Positions 9,123-17,755 of a stretch of 64,000 nt of DNA are shown here, one piece after another. Both the position numbers and the translations under genes were made by a program. Under the pieces are notes generated by a model. It had not been told where the DNA came from, did not search any database, and worked only from the letters and a program-made list of their open reading frames with translations. Source of the DNA: Alphaproteobacteria bacterium (GTDB taxonomy: Bacteria > Pseudomonadota > Alphaproteobacteria > Micavibrionales > Micavibrionaceae); assembly GCA_016125135.1 (NCBI GenBank), contig WGMJ01000018.1, forward strand, positions 208,707 to 272,706, read 5' to 3'. The stretch's first letter is position 1; each line of letters opens with the position of its first letter.

Positions 9123-9560
9123 TTATATGGGACGCTGTTGAACGACCTGCAAAAGCACGTCACTGACCACGCCATCACCCATAACCTTCTGGGAGAGCGA
9201 GTTCAGGCGCTGCTTCAGGGCGCCAATCTGGATAACACCATTTTCCATTAATGTTTTGCGGTACAGAACGCCGTAAAGGTCCTGTAAATAAGCGTCTTTC
9301 AGCTTGGGAGAGTATCTTGTTACTTTATCGGCTGCCAGCTTGTCACCCACTTCAAGCGAGATAACAAGGCTTACGGTCTGTGAAATGCCGTTTTTATCGA
9401 CCACGGGCAAAATCAAAGGTGATAGTTGCACGAATTCGGGGCCTACTTCAGCACCCTCACCGCCGCCATTTGCATATGCTTTATTTGAATTCCCTACTAC
9501 CACCCCGGCGCTAAGCACAAGCAGACACAGCGCGTACAACGCAGATTTACCAATCTTCAT
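9123..9560 (-). CDS. secreted FliL-like domain protein
   Basis: A signal peptide (MKIGKSALYALCLLVLSAG..., cleavage perhaps after AYA near residue 30) is followed by a glycine/glutamate stretch and a domain resembling the periplasmic part of FliL. FVQLSPLILPVVDKNG, a VSLVISLEVGDKLAADKV strand-helix and LYRKTL near residue 103 follow the pattern of FliL (Y-x-L-x-P-l-v-N...v-x-l-x-l-e...). FliL supports flagellar stator function, but here no flagellar gene is adjacent, and the N-terminal segment looks like a cleaved signal rather than the usual membrane anchor. A divergent paralog with another role is possible. Confidence 0.55.
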   Translation of the reverse strand: MKIGKSALYALCLLVLSAGVVVGNSNKAYANGGGEGAEVGPEFVQLSPLILPVVDKNGISQTVSLVISLEVGDKLAADKVTRYSPKLKDAYLQDLYGVLYRKTLMENGVIQIGALKQRLNSLSQKVMGDGVVSDVLLQVVQQRPI

Positions 9561-9896
9561 ATATTAATTACCCCTTTGGCCCTTCCCGCGGCCTGTTAAC
9601 CCTGATCTATTTATGGTAACCAATCGAAGTTAAATAATATTTACATATGTATGGCATTTTAGCTTTCTTCGCACCTGCGAAGAGAAGAATATAACCTATT
9701 GATATTAAAGGAGTTTTAATTGACGTAAATGTTGCCAAAATTGGATACATGCCGTTTCAGAAATGCGGACTTTCTAAATCGGCCCCAAAAAACCGCCCTA
9801 ATGCGCTGAAAATACACCGGATGATTCTGTATTATGTCTTGACTGGGGCCTCTATTTTTCGTAATAAATTATGACCTATTTTAAACGGAGGACATT
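9561..9896. other. 336 bp intergenic region with a small hairpin and a promoter
   Basis: No convincing gene is present. A perfect eight-base-pair hairpin TCTTCGCA/TGCGAAGA lies at 9666-9683. An AAAGGAG sequence at about 9707-9713 has no usable start codon at proper spacing. The promoter at 9839-9867 drives the next gene. Confidence 0.6.
9839..9867 (+). promoter_or_regulatory. sigma70-type promoter for the 9897 gene
   Basis: TTGACT (9839-9844), 17 bp spacer, TAATAA (9862-9867), then GGAGGA just before the ATG at 9897. It probably also serves the two paralog genes downstream. Confidence 0.6.
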
Positions 9897-10397
9897 ATGG
9901 CTGTACAAGGCGGCGAACCAACAAATCCAAAAACCACTCAAGATATATTGGTAGAGTTTCTGGCAAAAATTACAGAGCAACGCGATAACGGGTATGTCTT
10001 TGAATATTGCCCCAGCAGGAATAGAACGTCTGAAGCTGACCTCCAATATGTACACCCTGTTCGCCTTATAGCGATGACAGAGGAAGCAATTGAGGCAACA
10101 CAAAGAAAATTCGAGAGCCCCAATGAAGAGTCGCGCCGCATGCGTGACCGTGAAAGACTTCTGAATGCAATTACTTCAAATTCATACACAGCGATTTGCC
10201 CGCGCAAACGCCTGTTGGAGCTTCACCACAATATTGGAACAGAAGAAGCAAAACGCACAGCAAAAAGCGGCAAACTAAGAAAGCAGTTTGACCAAGCCCG
10301 CACAAACACAATGCGCGGCCAAACATATGCTTTGCTTCAAATGCTCCCAGCAGCAACAGAACCCGAGGTAGGTTGCGGCGTGGATTTTGCTCGCTAG
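9897..10397 (+). CDS. hypothetical protein, 166 residues
   Basis: I do not recognise this protein. It is soluble, rich in charged residues, and has three cysteines; a central helix-rich part contains ESRRMRDRERLLNAI. It has a clear promoter and the strong ribosome binding site ACGGAGGAC before its ATG, so expression is likely. It precedes the two tandem paralogs at 10435 and 11393 with a gap of 37 bp and may be the first gene of one transcript. Confidence 0.6.
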   Translation: MAVQGGEPTNPKTTQDILVEFLAKITEQRDNGYVFEYCPSRNRTSEADLQYVHPVRLIAMTEEAIEATQRKFESPNEESRRMRDRERLLNAITSNSYTAICPRKRLLELHHNIGTEEAKRTAKSGKLRKQFDQARTNTMRGQTYALLQMLPAATEPEVGCGVDFAR

Positions 10398-10434
10398 CGT
10401 TTTAAATTAATTCGGATTTTATACCGGCAGCGCA

Positions 10435-11391
10435 ATGAAGATCTACCGTGATTTCGGTTCGTTTATCGCAAAAATAAATGCGAATCCCCCGCTTTGCTTT
10501 GATATGCGGAAAATGAGCCTTGGCCGCGCGTACCGTAAAGCATCGGGGATTTACTCGAACGAAATTCATGTTGCAATTGTCGGCGAGCCTCATCACGTAG
10601 AAACACAGCAAGAACTCAAACAAGACCTTGGCGAAAATATGCCGCTTATTTATGCAGGCACCGCAGGACTTGTGAATTTCGGGTATATCGCGGCTTTGAA
10701 ACCTGCGGGCGTGATTTTATGGGACGTCAATTATGCGCAGTCTGTTTTCTGGACAATTATGATTGAGGCTTTGGCAAAGAATGAAACCTTACAAGACTTT
10801 CTCACATTTCTAAAAGATAGCCCCAATATCGTTACTGATGCCGTAACCAGATCTTTACAAAAAAGTAATACTGAATTCTTTACCGCCTCAGAAAGCACGC
10901 CTGGCCCCTACATCCGTCATAATATTTATCCATACAGGCTTCCACGCAATATTGAGGAATGGATTGAAGATGCACTAAACAATAATGATGATTCTTACAT
11001 ACGTGGTGATTTAACATGGCTAACGGATGACGCTTATGCGACCTTGCATACTCTTGCCAAGAACAATGCCATAGGTGTCTTGACGCTTGATATTACGCAT
11101 ATGCGCTCTTTTGACCAACTTGCAGGAGAATTAAAAAAAGCCCCGCTTGAGCTAGTTGATACAGACAAGCCTGATGAGGCGCCAACCATAAGAAGTAACC
11201 CGAAAATCGATATCATGTATATCAGCAATATATTTGCGTTTCTTTCACGTAGCCACGACTGGACCCGGAGAAAAATATTCAAGCCTTTGAGCTTCGTGGA
11301 CAACCTGGCTTATATTGCACAGGATAATATTATGAAAGTTACACACAGTGGCTCCATTATTATTGATGGCATGAAAAAAAGGCCGCGATAA
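10435..11391 (+). CDS. protein of unknown function, paralog A (perhaps LIC_10091-like)
   Basis: This 318-residue protein and the next gene product are clear paralogs. Shared blocks are GRAYRK near residue 30, IYAGTAGLVNFGYIAALKPA near 75, VILWDVNYAQSVFW near 97, LAKNNAIGVLTLDIT near 208 and YISNIFAFL near 264. The alternation of strands and helices suggests a Rossmann-type fold: the segment after IYAG resembles the beginning of a nucleotide- or SAM-binding domain in which D of WDVNYAQS would end strand 2. The pattern recalls the LIC_10091-family proteins, but this is from memory and uncertain. Its stop is one base before the next ATG, so translation is probably coupled. Confidence 0.75.
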   Translation: MKIYRDFGSFIAKINANPPLCFDMRKMSLGRAYRKASGIYSNEIHVAIVGEPHHVETQQELKQDLGENMPLIYAGTAGLVNFGYIAALKPAGVILWDVNYAQSVFWTIMIEALAKNETLQDFLTFLKDSPNIVTDAVTRSLQKSNTEFFTASESTPGPYIRHNIYPYRLPRNIEEWIEDALNNNDDSYIRGDLTWLTDDAYATLHTLAKNNAIGVLTLDITHMRSFDQLAGELKKAPLELVDTDKPDEAPTIRSNPKIDIMYISNIFAFLSRSHDWTRRKIFKPLSFVDNLAYIAQDNIMKVTHSGSIIIDGMKKRPR

Positions 11392-11392
11392 A

Positions 11393-12427
11393 ATGAAACT
11401 CTATAGAAACTTTGCAGATAAAATAAAACTGCTGAACAAACAGCTGCCGACGCCGGATATGTACGCCATGCCGGGAGGGCGCGCTTACCGGAAACTGACA
11501 GGCATTTATTCTAGCCAAGCGCATGTTTGCTCTGTTGGTGAAGAGCATATAGGCACTCAACGGATTCTAAAAGCACGTCCTAAAATGCATGGTGGCATAT
11601 ATGCGGGCGCCGCAGGGCTTGTGAACTGGGGCTATGTTGCCGCTGCAAAACCAAGTGGCGTTATACTTTATGATGTGAATTACGCACAAAGTGTTTTCTG
11701 GGATATGATGATAAAGGCAGCCGCCAAAAATGAAAAACTGGAAGACTTCCTGAAATTCTTCCGGTCCAGCAAACTGGAGTTTACCTTACGCATGAATGCA
11801 CACTTGCTTGGAGGCGTGACAACCCACCATAATAACATTCCTATACCCAGCTTCTTTTACTCCGGCATGTTTCCGTACCGCATGATAGACAGTATCAAAC
11901 ACTGGCTTAATGGTAACTTGAAGTGGGATAGCGAAAGAAATGACTACCGTTATTCAACCGAGACAGGTGACCGCTCCTGGCTCACGGAAGAAAACTACAC
12001 CGTTATCCATGCACTGGCAAAGAACAATGCGATTGGCATTATGACGCTGGATGTGACGAATGAACCCTGTTTCCAACAGCTGGGCGATTGCCTGAGGAAT
12101 GAAGAATTCGAGCTTATTGATACAGAGAATGCCGAAGCGCCACCGCAAATAGTAACAAATCTCGGTATAGACATATGTTACGTAAGCAACATTTTCAGCT
12201 TTTTAAATGACAATACAGATTGGTCTGAACGGCGCCTTAAAACAAAAGGCAATGAGCCAATTTCAGAAGTTGCAAAAAGAAACATTGCTTCGGTTATGCG
12301 TGAGGGTGGAATAATCATCAATGACCATACGATTCTTGATCATACTTACAAGCTTGTATGCCCTAAGTGGGATGATGTAACCCTTCTAAAATATATAAAT
12401 GGCACTACTGCACTCAAACCGGTGTAG
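11393..12427 (+). CDS. protein of unknown function, paralog B (perhaps LIC_10091-like)
   Basis: This 344-residue paralog of the upstream gene product shares [58 protein letters not shown] and YVSNIFSFLND. It differs by an insert in the middle (about residues 150-190) and by a longer C-terminal tail after the YVSNIF block, ending in a lysine-rich region. It has no signal peptide or membrane segment, so both are expected in the cytoplasm. The adjacency and one-base spacing suggest that the products work as a pair, perhaps a heteromer. Its stop lies one base from the convergent thioredoxin-like gene. Confidence 0.75.
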   Translation: MKLYRNFADKIKLLNKQLPTPDMYAMPGGRAYRKLTGIYSSQAHVCSVGEEHIGTQRILKARPKMHGGIYAGAAGLVNWGYVAAAKPSGVILYDVNYAQSVFWDMMIKAAAKNEKLEDFLKFFRSSKLEFTLRMNAHLLGGVTTHHNNIPIPSFFYSGMFPYRMIDSIKHWLNGNLKWDSERNDYRYSTETGDRSWLTEENYTVIHALAKNNAIGIMTLDVTNEPCFQQLGDCLRNEEFELIDTENAEAPPQIVTNLGIDICYVSNIFSFLNDNTDWSERRLKTKGNEPISEVAKRNIASVMREGGIIINDHTILDHTYKLVCPKWDDVTLLKYINGTTALKPV

Positions 12428-12428
12428 T

Positions 12429-12905
12429 TCAATACCTGCAGCTTGGGCCATCGAGCGCCGTAGCTATGGCGCGGCGGCCTTCGTCGGTATACCCCACAGC
12501 AGTTGCCACAACTTCACCATGACAGACTGTAAAAATGGTCGGGTAGCCGCGCAGCTCGACACCGAGGCCTGTGCGGATTTCCTGCGCATGCGGCTGGTCG
12601 ATATCAATATAGTAGTAGTTCAACGGATCAGGGTCTTCCTCTTCAAGAAGATCACGCATATCAGCATTAAACAAATGGCATGGGCCGCACCAATCAGCCC
12701 CGAAGCTGACAATAACAGGCTTACGGTTTGACGCCGCGAGAATTTGTGAAACCGGTACATCATTCGAGTTCGGGTAATCAGCCCGCACACGGTCGCTATC
12801 ATACGGGTGTCTGTCCTGCCGCGGGCCCCGCTGCGCTTCGGCGATACCTGCAAAAGATGAAAACACCAAAGCCAGCGCCGGAATAATGGAAATATTTTTG
12901 TTCAT
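12429..12905 (-). CDS. secreted thioredoxin-fold protein, copy 1
   Basis: A signal peptide (MNKNISIIPALALVFSSFAGIAEA) precedes a thioredoxin domain with VIVSFGADWCGPCHLFNADM around residue 65, giving the redox site WCGPC, and a cis-proline-type segment GYPTIFTVCHGEV. The product should act in the periplasm as a disulfide reductase or oxidase. It is the downstream member of a tandem pair; its partner at 12958-13416 has the same layout. Extra cysteines are found near the C-terminus (GPSCRY) and in VCHGE. The redox partner is not visible here. Confidence 0.82.
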   Translation of the reverse strand: MNKNISIIPALALVFSSFAGIAEAQRGPRQDRHPYDSDRVRADYPNSNDVPVSQILAASNRKPVIVSFGADWCGPCHLFNADMRDLLEEEDPDPLNYYYIDIDQPHAQEIRTGLGVELRGYPTIFTVCHGEVVATAVGYTDEGRRAIATALDGPSCRY

Positions 12906-12957
12906 ATATTGTCTTTATATGAATAATGTAAGCGCGATGCAATCTTAATTTAAAACC

Positions 12958-13416
12958 TTAACGCGGCGTAATGCTGCTGCAAGCAGGTGTTGCAAGTGCA
13001 TCTTCAATAGCAAGGCCGGTGGGCGGCCCGTAGCCTTGCGCACGGCCCTGAATTTGGCCGCCACATACAACCACAACATGGGGTACAACGCGAGGTGGCG
13101 CATTGAAAGCGCGTGATAGTTCTGCGCCATTCTCAGCATCGACATCAATGTAATGGTATATGAAAGGATCGGGGTCAGTTGTGGCGAGGTAGTTATTAAT
13201 ATCTCTCGTCAATAAATGGCATGGGCCGCACCACTCGGCACCAAAGCTAATAACAAGTGGCGTTGTGCGTGACTGCTCTAATAATTGTGCGCTCGTCATG
13301 TTGTTAGACGTTACGCGGATCTCGCGTGCGCCTCCTTCTGCAAAAGCGGAATCTTGTGTGGTTGCAGTAAAGGCAAGTGCCAATGCGGGCATGGCTACGA
13401 GTAGTTTTCTTAGCAT
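12958..13416 (-). CDS. secreted thioredoxin-fold protein, copy 2
   Basis: This is the tandem paralog of the gene at 12429-12905: signal peptide MLRKLLVAMPALALAFTATTQ with likely cleavage near SAFA, the site LVISFGAEWCGPCHLLTRDI, a conserved DPDPFIYHYIDVDAENGAE segment matching DPDPLNYYYIDIDQPHAQE of copy 1, and a C-terminal cysteine (TPACSS). Both copies keep WCGPC, so both may be active. The shared DPDP...YYIDID block is not part of ordinary TrxA and marks the pair as a distinct subfamily. The 52 bp gap between them is compatible with cotranscription. Confidence 0.82.
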   Translation of the reverse strand: MLRKLLVAMPALALAFTATTQDSAFAEGGAREIRVTSNNMTSAQLLEQSRTTPLVISFGAEWCGPCHLLTRDINNYLATTDPDPFIYHYIDVDAENGAELSRAFNAPPRVVPHVVVVCGGQIQGRAQGYGPPTGLAIEDALATPACSSITPR

Positions 13417-13488
13417 TTTATGAAGTCCCTGCTGAATTTATTATTTTGTTTCAAACAAGAGTAAAGGATTTACCCGCAGGGTCAAGGC

Positions 13489-13941
13489 CTATTGGCGCAC
13501 GGCCTTCGCAACGCTGTCGAGAATAGCGTTGACAAGTTTCTTCTCTTGGCCTTCGAAGAAAGCCTCTGTCACCATCATATAATCATTAATGATAATCGGC
13601 GCGTCTGTTTCTTGCCGCGCCAGCAATTCATAAGTGCCGCATAACAGAATGCTTTTCAGCAACAGTTCGGGTGATTTTTTACCTTCAAGGCGCGGCAGCA
13701 ACAAACCTTCAATGTCTTCAATGCGGGACAGCACGCCACCAACAATCTCGCGCAGCAACGTATCATCGGGCGCTTGTAGATCTTCCATCTCGACCTTGTA
13801 CATTTTGTTGTTGATGAAATCGTCGAGCGCTTCCTTGTCAAAATCTGTAAATGTACCTTGATAAAGCACCTGCACAGCAACAAGGCGCGCAGCGCGGAAG
13901 CCTGCGAAATTTTTACCTGATTGTTTTGCCTCGGCGCTCAT
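13489..13941 (-). CDS. nusB: transcription antitermination factor NusB
   Basis: NusB binds the boxA RNA of rRNA operons with NusE and reduces premature termination. The 150-residue, all-helical protein has RAARLVAVQVLYQ near the N-terminus, KSPELLLKSILLCGTYELLARQETDAPIIINDYMMVTEAFF in the middle, and the C-terminal FVNAILD-type motif (KKLVNAILDSVAK). These are the standard NusB helices. It is the last gene of the nrdR-ribE-ribH-nusB run, with 9 bp between ribH and its start, an arrangement common in alphaproteobacteria. Confidence 0.93.
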   Translation of the reverse strand: MSAEAKQSGKNFAGFRAARLVAVQVLYQGTFTDFDKEALDDFINNKMYKVEMEDLQAPDDTLLREIVGGVLSRIEDIEGLLLPRLEGKKSPELLLKSILLCGTYELLARQETDAPIIINDYMMVTEAFFEGQEKKLVNAILDSVAKAVRQ

Positions 13942-13950
13942 TATTTTCCT

Positions 13951-14418
13951 TTATGCTGCTTTTGCTTTTTTGATCAAAAGTAATTTAAGCGCAGCATAAG
14001 CTGCGTCGCCGCCTTTATCAAGCTGCGACGGGTCAGCCCGTTCCTGCGCCTGCGCCAAATTCTCGACTGTCAGAATGCCGTTCCCCACGGGGATATTATG
14101 TTTCAGAGAAACATCCATCAAGCCGCGGCAACTATCGTTACAAACAATCTCGAAATGGTAAGTTTCACCGCGGATAATACACCCGAGTGCAATTGCAGCA
14201 TCAAACTGGCCGTGGGCCAATTGTAACGCTAGCGGAATTTCAAGCGCGCCCGGCACGGCAATACGTTCATAGGTACAACCATGCTGCTCAAGCACAGCAA
14301 TAGCGCCTGCCGCCATATTATCGGCGATATCTTCATAGAAGCGCGCTTCAAGAATAAGCACTTTGGGCTTATGGCCTTTAAAGTCGATAACAGGGCGTGC
14401 TGTGCCTTCGCGTTTCAT
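13951..14418 (-). CDS. ribH: 6,7-dimethyl-8-ribityllumazine synthase
   Basis: RibH condenses 5-amino-6-ribitylamino-uracil with 3,4-dihydroxybutanone phosphate to form lumazine, forming large icosahedral or pentameric assemblies. The 155-residue protein has the substrate loop VPGALEIPLAL, the phosphate-binding GCIIRGETYHFEIV with the catalytic His, and NGILTVENLAQAQERAD. It overlaps the ribE stop by one base, so the two riboflavin enzymes are translationally coupled. RibD and RibBA, the upstream enzymes, are not in this cluster. Confidence 0.95.
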   Translation of the reverse strand: MKREGTARPVIDFKGHKPKVLILEARFYEDIADNMAAGAIAVLEQHGCTYERIAVPGALEIPLALQLAHGQFDAAIALGCIIRGETYHFEIVCNDSCRGLMDVSLKHNIPVGNGILTVENLAQAQERADPSQLDKGGDAAYAALKLLLIKKAKAA

Positions 14419-15008
14419 TACGCAGCCTCCTGCGCACGCACAACATAGCGCGCCAGCATATCAGCTTCGAAATTCATTGTGTCGCCCACTTTGCGGTCGG
14501 CAAATGTTGTGGCGTCCCATGTATGGGGAATAATATTAATTTTAAACTGGCAATCATTCACTTCATTCACTGTGAGCGAAATACCATCAAGCGACACCGA
14601 TCCTTTAGGTGCGATAAATTTTTTCAGCGCTTGCGGAATTTCAAGTGTAATAACGCGCGAGCCGCCACTTGGCTCAATGGAACCGATTTTCGCCAAGCCA
14701 TCAACATGGCCAAAAACGAAATGGCCGCTAATTTCATCACCTAAACGCAGGCTTTTCTCGAGGTTAATGCGCGTGCCCTCTTTCCAGTTGCCGAGGTTGG
14801 TTTTAGCAAGTGTTTCGCGCGAAACATCAACGGCGAATGTATGTTTTGTTTTATCAACAAGCGTTAAACATGTGCCCGAACAGGCAATCGAGCAACCCAT
14901 CGGGAATTCTGCAAGGTCCCATGTTGTTTCAATCGTAAAACGTGCTTCGTTCTGATGCTCTTCAAGCTTCACAACCTTGCCGATTTCACTAATGATGCCG
15001 CTGAACAT
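14418..15008 (-). CDS. ribE: riboflavin synthase, alpha chain
   Basis: RibE dismutates two lumazines to riboflavin. It is built from two lumazine-binding repeats of about 90 residues. MFSGIISEIGKVVKLE opens repeat 1 with GCSIACSGTCLTL; repeat 2 opens with GHFVFGHVDGLAKI and contains KGSVSLDGISLTVNEV. Length (196) matches the family. It lies two bases after the nrdR stop. No FMN riboswitch is recognisable upstream; since nrdR is directly upstream, control would have to act on the whole operon. Confidence 0.95.
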   Translation of the reverse strand: MFSGIISEIGKVVKLEEHQNEARFTIETTWDLAEFPMGCSIACSGTCLTLVDKTKHTFAVDVSRETLAKTNLGNWKEGTRINLEKSLRLGDEISGHFVFGHVDGLAKIGSIEPSGGSRVITLEIPQALKKFIAPKGSVSLDGISLTVNEVNDCQFKINIIPHTWDATTFADRKVGDTMNFEADMLARYVVRAQEAA

Positions 15009-15010
15009 GT

Positions 15011-15475
15011 TTATTCGTCTTTCTCTTTCACTTCGATATCACCAAGCAGCTCGGTGAAATCCTTGACGTTGCGGAAATCCTTATACACGGATGCATAACG
15101 TATAAAGCCTACGAGGTCGAGCTGCGCGAGCGCCTTCATCACCATCTCGCCGATATGCTTGGACGGGATTTCATTTTCCCCCTCGCCCTCAAGCTGGCGC
15201 ACGATACCGCTTACCGCTTTTTCAACTTGGTCGGTCCCTACCAAACGTTTGTTGAGTGCCACCTGCATGGATTTGATAATTTTCTCGCGGTCAAAATTCT
15301 GGCGCTGACCATCGCTTTTCACAACGATCATGTCACGCAATTGTACGCGCTCGAAGGTCGTAAAACGCCCACCGCATGACGGACAAACACGGCGACGGCG
15401 GATCGCCGACTGGTCTTCAGTCGGGCGGGAATCCTTTACCTGTGTTTCTTCACTTGAACAAAAGGGGCAACGCAT
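15011..15475 (-). CDS. nrdR: transcriptional repressor NrdR
   Basis: NrdR represses ribonucleotide reductase genes in response to dATP/ATP. The 154-residue protein has the N-terminal zinc ribbon ([18 protein letters not shown]...[18 protein letters not shown], two CxxC pairs) and an ATP-cone from about residue 48 ([21 protein letters not shown]). Its position upstream of riboflavin genes and downstream of glyA is common in alphaproteobacteria. In that arrangement ribD normally comes next; here ribE follows after two bases. Confidence 0.95.
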   Translation of the reverse strand: MRCPFCSSEETQVKDSRPTEDQSAIRRRRVCPSCGGRFTTFERVQLRDMIVVKSDGQRQNFDREKIIKSMQVALNKRLVGTDQVEKAVSGIVRQLEGEGENEIPSKHIGEMVMKALAQLDLVGFIRYASVYKDFRNVKDFTELLGDIEVKEKDE

Positions 15476-15517
15476 GCCCCTCTTTTAAGTGTTTTGCCAC
15501 TCTACTTCAAGCCATAA

Positions 15518-16834
15518 TCAGCCAAGGGCTTGATTATAAATAGGAAACCGTGCGCACAGGGTTTTGACTTTCGTCTTCACTGCCGCTTCTACGCCGCTAT
15601 TGCCTTCAGCGCCGTTTTTCACGAGGCCATCGGTAACTTCGAGAATGAGGCTGACAACCTCGCGCCACTCGGCGGGGCCAAAACCACGGCTTGTCGCAGC
15701 GGGTGTGCCCAAACGGATGCCAGATGTCACCATTGGCGGCGCAGGGTCAAACGGTACGGCGTTTTTGTTGCAGGTGATGCCTGCATGTTCAAGCGCAAGG
15801 TCAACCACTTTGCCTGTAAGGTTTTTCGGGCGCAGATCAACCAGCACAATATGGCTGTCGGTCCCGCCGCTTACGATATCAAGCCCGCCTTTAATCAAAC
15901 CATCGGCAAGAATACGCGCGTTATCGACAACCGCTTTTGCGTATGTTTTAAATTCAGGCTGTAACGCTTCACCGAATGCAACAGCCTTTGCTGCAATGAC
16001 GTGCTCGAGCGGGCCACCCTGAATACCGGGGAATATCGCAGAGTTAATCTTCTTCGCAATGTCAGCATCGTTCGTTAAAATCATACCGCCGCGGGGCCCG
16101 CGCAATGTTTTGTGCGTTGTTGTGGTTGTAACATGTGCATGTGGTACAGGGCTGGGGTAAGAACCGCCAGCAATCAAACCCGCATAGTGCGCCATATCAA
16201 CCATCAAATACGCGCCCACGCTATCGGCAATCTCGCGGAAGCGTTTCCAGTCAATCACGCGCGGGTAGGCAGACGCGCCTGCAATAATCATTTTCGGCTG
16301 GTGTTCTTTGGCAAGGCGCTCGACCTCTTCATAATCAAGCAAAGCATCGTCCTTGCGTACACCATATTGAATAGCGTTAAACCATTTTCCCGACTGGTTT
16401 GGCGCAGCACCGTGCGTTAAGTGACCGCCCGAAGCCAGCGACATACCTAATATTGTATCGCCCGGCTTGATAAGCGCTTGTAACACGCCTTGGTTGGCCT
16501 GCGAGCCTGAGTTTGGCTGCACATTTGCAAACTCAGCGCCGAAAAGTTTCTTCGCGCGTTCAATAGCGATTGTTTCAACGACATCAACAAATTCGCAGCC
16601 TTGGTAGTAACGTTTGCCGGGGTAGCCCTCCGCGTATTTGTTTGTCAGCACTGAACCCTGCGCCTGCAATACAGCACGACTAACGATATTTTCAGAAGCG
16701 ATAAGCTCGATCTGGTTTTGCTGGCGCTGCCATTCGCTTTCAATCGCGCCGAATACTTCCACATCCGTCTCTGCCAAGTTCGAAGTATAATTATAAAATT
16801 CCGTTTCGCTCATTTTCTTTGCCGCCTGTGACAT
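15518..16834 (-). CDS. glyA: serine hydroxymethyltransferase
   Basis: GlyA interconverts serine and glycine with tetrahydrofolate, feeding one-carbon metabolism, including the methylene-THF used by TrmFO in this window. The 438-residue PLP enzyme has [51 protein letters not shown], and the PLP lysine in [11 protein letters not shown]. The C-terminal [12 protein letters not shown] segment is also standard. It is preceded by rpiA with a 12 bp gap, implying one transcript rpiA-glyA-nrdR-rib-nusB. Confidence 0.97.
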   Translation of the reverse strand: MSQAAKKMSETEFYNYTSNLAETDVEVFGAIESEWQRQQNQIELIASENIVSRAVLQAQGSVLTNKYAEGYPGKRYYQGCEFVDVVETIAIERAKKLFGAEFANVQPNSGSQANQGVLQALIKPGDTILGMSLASGGHLTHGAAPNQSGKWFNAIQYGVRKDDALLDYEEVERLAKEHQPKMIIAGASAYPRVIDWKRFREIADSVGAYLMVDMAHYAGLIAGGSYPSPVPHAHVTTTTTHKTLRGPRGGMILTNDADIAKKINSAIFPGIQGGPLEHVIAAKAVAFGEALQPEFKTYAKAVVDNARILADGLIKGGLDIVSGGTDSHIVLVDLRPKNLTGKVVDLALEHAGITCNKNAVPFDPAPPMVTSGIRLGTPAATSRGFGPAEWREVVSLILEVTDGLVKNGAEGNSGVEAAVKTKVKTLCARFPIYNQALG

Positions 16835-16846
16835 TGTCCACTCCTT

Positions 16847-17530
16847 CTAGCTTAATACTTCTACGCCGTAACCCCAGAACAATCCGCTCTCGATAACCCC
16901 TGTTATTTGTTTAATCTGCTTTTCTGTTTCCGCCGTGATGGACGGAAATTTTACATCGGCTACAAAGTGCCCGTTCTCGCTGATCACAGCGCCGTCTTTA
17001 CCGCCTGCCGAGCGGAGCGTTACCTTCTTGGCGCCAATGCTGTAAAGCTCATTCTCAACTGCGCGGTAGGCCAGCTGGCTTATTTCAACAGGGACTGCGA
17101 ATTTTTCCCCCAGCGCCGAAACCATTTTGGTTTTATCGGCGAGAATATATTTCTTGCTGCAGGCTTTCATCACGAGCTTCTCTTGGAACATCGCACCGCC
17201 ACGCCCTTTCAAAAGATTTCCAGCAGGGTCAATTTCATCAGCACCGTCAAAGCACCAATAAGGTTTGACATCGAGAATAGATGCAGTCTTCAGCCCGAGC
17301 GCTGCGCACGCCATTTGTAATTCGCGTGACGTTGGCACAAACAAGCAATTGAGTTTTTCACCGCGCACACGCGCAGCTACCGCTTGTATGGCCATGAAAG
17401 CGGTCGAGCCCGAGCCAACGCCAATCACATCCCCGTCATTCACAAAGGACGCAACCTTCGCCGCGATTTCTTCTTTCTCGCGGGCGTTTTTAATCTCGCC
17501 GTAATCAGGTAATGTGTTTTCCCAACCCAT
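16847..17530 (-). CDS. rpiA: ribose-5-phosphate isomerase A
   Basis: RpiA interconverts ribose-5-phosphate and ribulose-5-phosphate. It is 227 residues. Motifs are DVIGVGSGSTAFMAIQ near residue 35, FDGADEIDPAGNLLKGRGGA with the catalytic acid residues near 94-110, and the EKLVMKACSKKYILADKTK lysine region. Many alphaproteobacteria carry rpiB next to glyA; here the unrelated isomerase rpiA occupies that place. The product supplies ribulose-5-phosphate, the precursor of the dihydroxybutanone phosphate used by RibH. Confidence 0.93.
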   Translation of the reverse strand: MGWENTLPDYGEIKNAREKEEIAAKVASFVNDGDVIGVGSGSTAFMAIQAVAARVRGEKLNCLFVPTSRELQMACAALGLKTASILDVKPYWCFDGADEIDPAGNLLKGRGGAMFQEKLVMKACSKKYILADKTKMVSALGEKFAVPVEISQLAYRAVENELYSIGAKKVTLRSAGGKDGAVISENGHFVADVKFPSITAETEKQIKQITGVIESGLFWGYGVEVLS

Positions 17531-17548
17531 GTTTGAACCTATGCCAAC

Positions 17549-17734
17549 CTACTGAATAATCCCCTTTTTTCTTAGAACATATTCCAGCCTTTTCATAGCA
17601 TTCTGCCGTAAAACCTCCTCGGAGGCTGTGGATGGGCCCTGAATGCTGACTTCTGTTAAACTCTGGACGTCAAAAGCCGTGACTTTCACATAGGAGCCCA
17701 TTGGGATAAACTCGAGGTAAATTTCACGATTCAT
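17549..17734 (-). CDS. small DUF6898-like protein
   Basis: The 61-residue protein MNREIYLEFIPMGSYVKVTA... with VSIQGPSTASEEVLRQNAMKRLEYVLRKKG resembles a short family conserved in alphaproteobacteria (DUF6898, by memory). The pattern of beta strands followed by a helix with basic C-terminus suggests a small soluble fold. I start it at the ATG at 17734: an in-frame start farther up would overlap the divergent dehydrogenase gene. It stands 18 bp before rpiA and probably leads that transcript. Function unknown. Confidence 0.65.
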   Translation of the reverse strand: MNREIYLEFIPMGSYVKVTAFDVQSLTEVSIQGPSTASEEVLRQNAMKRLEYVLRKKGIIQ

Positions 17735-17755
17735 AGCTATTAAAGTAGGCAAAGA

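Noticed and set aside
9729..9809. 25-codon frame after an AAAGGAG sequence in the 9561-9896 gap
   Set aside because: Spacing from the ribosome-binding-like sequence to the ATG is about 15 bases and the peptide is unremarkable.
15009..15520. FMN riboswitch for the riboflavin genes
   Set aside because: ribE begins two bases after nrdR; no multi-stem RFN-like sequence is seen here or before nrdR.
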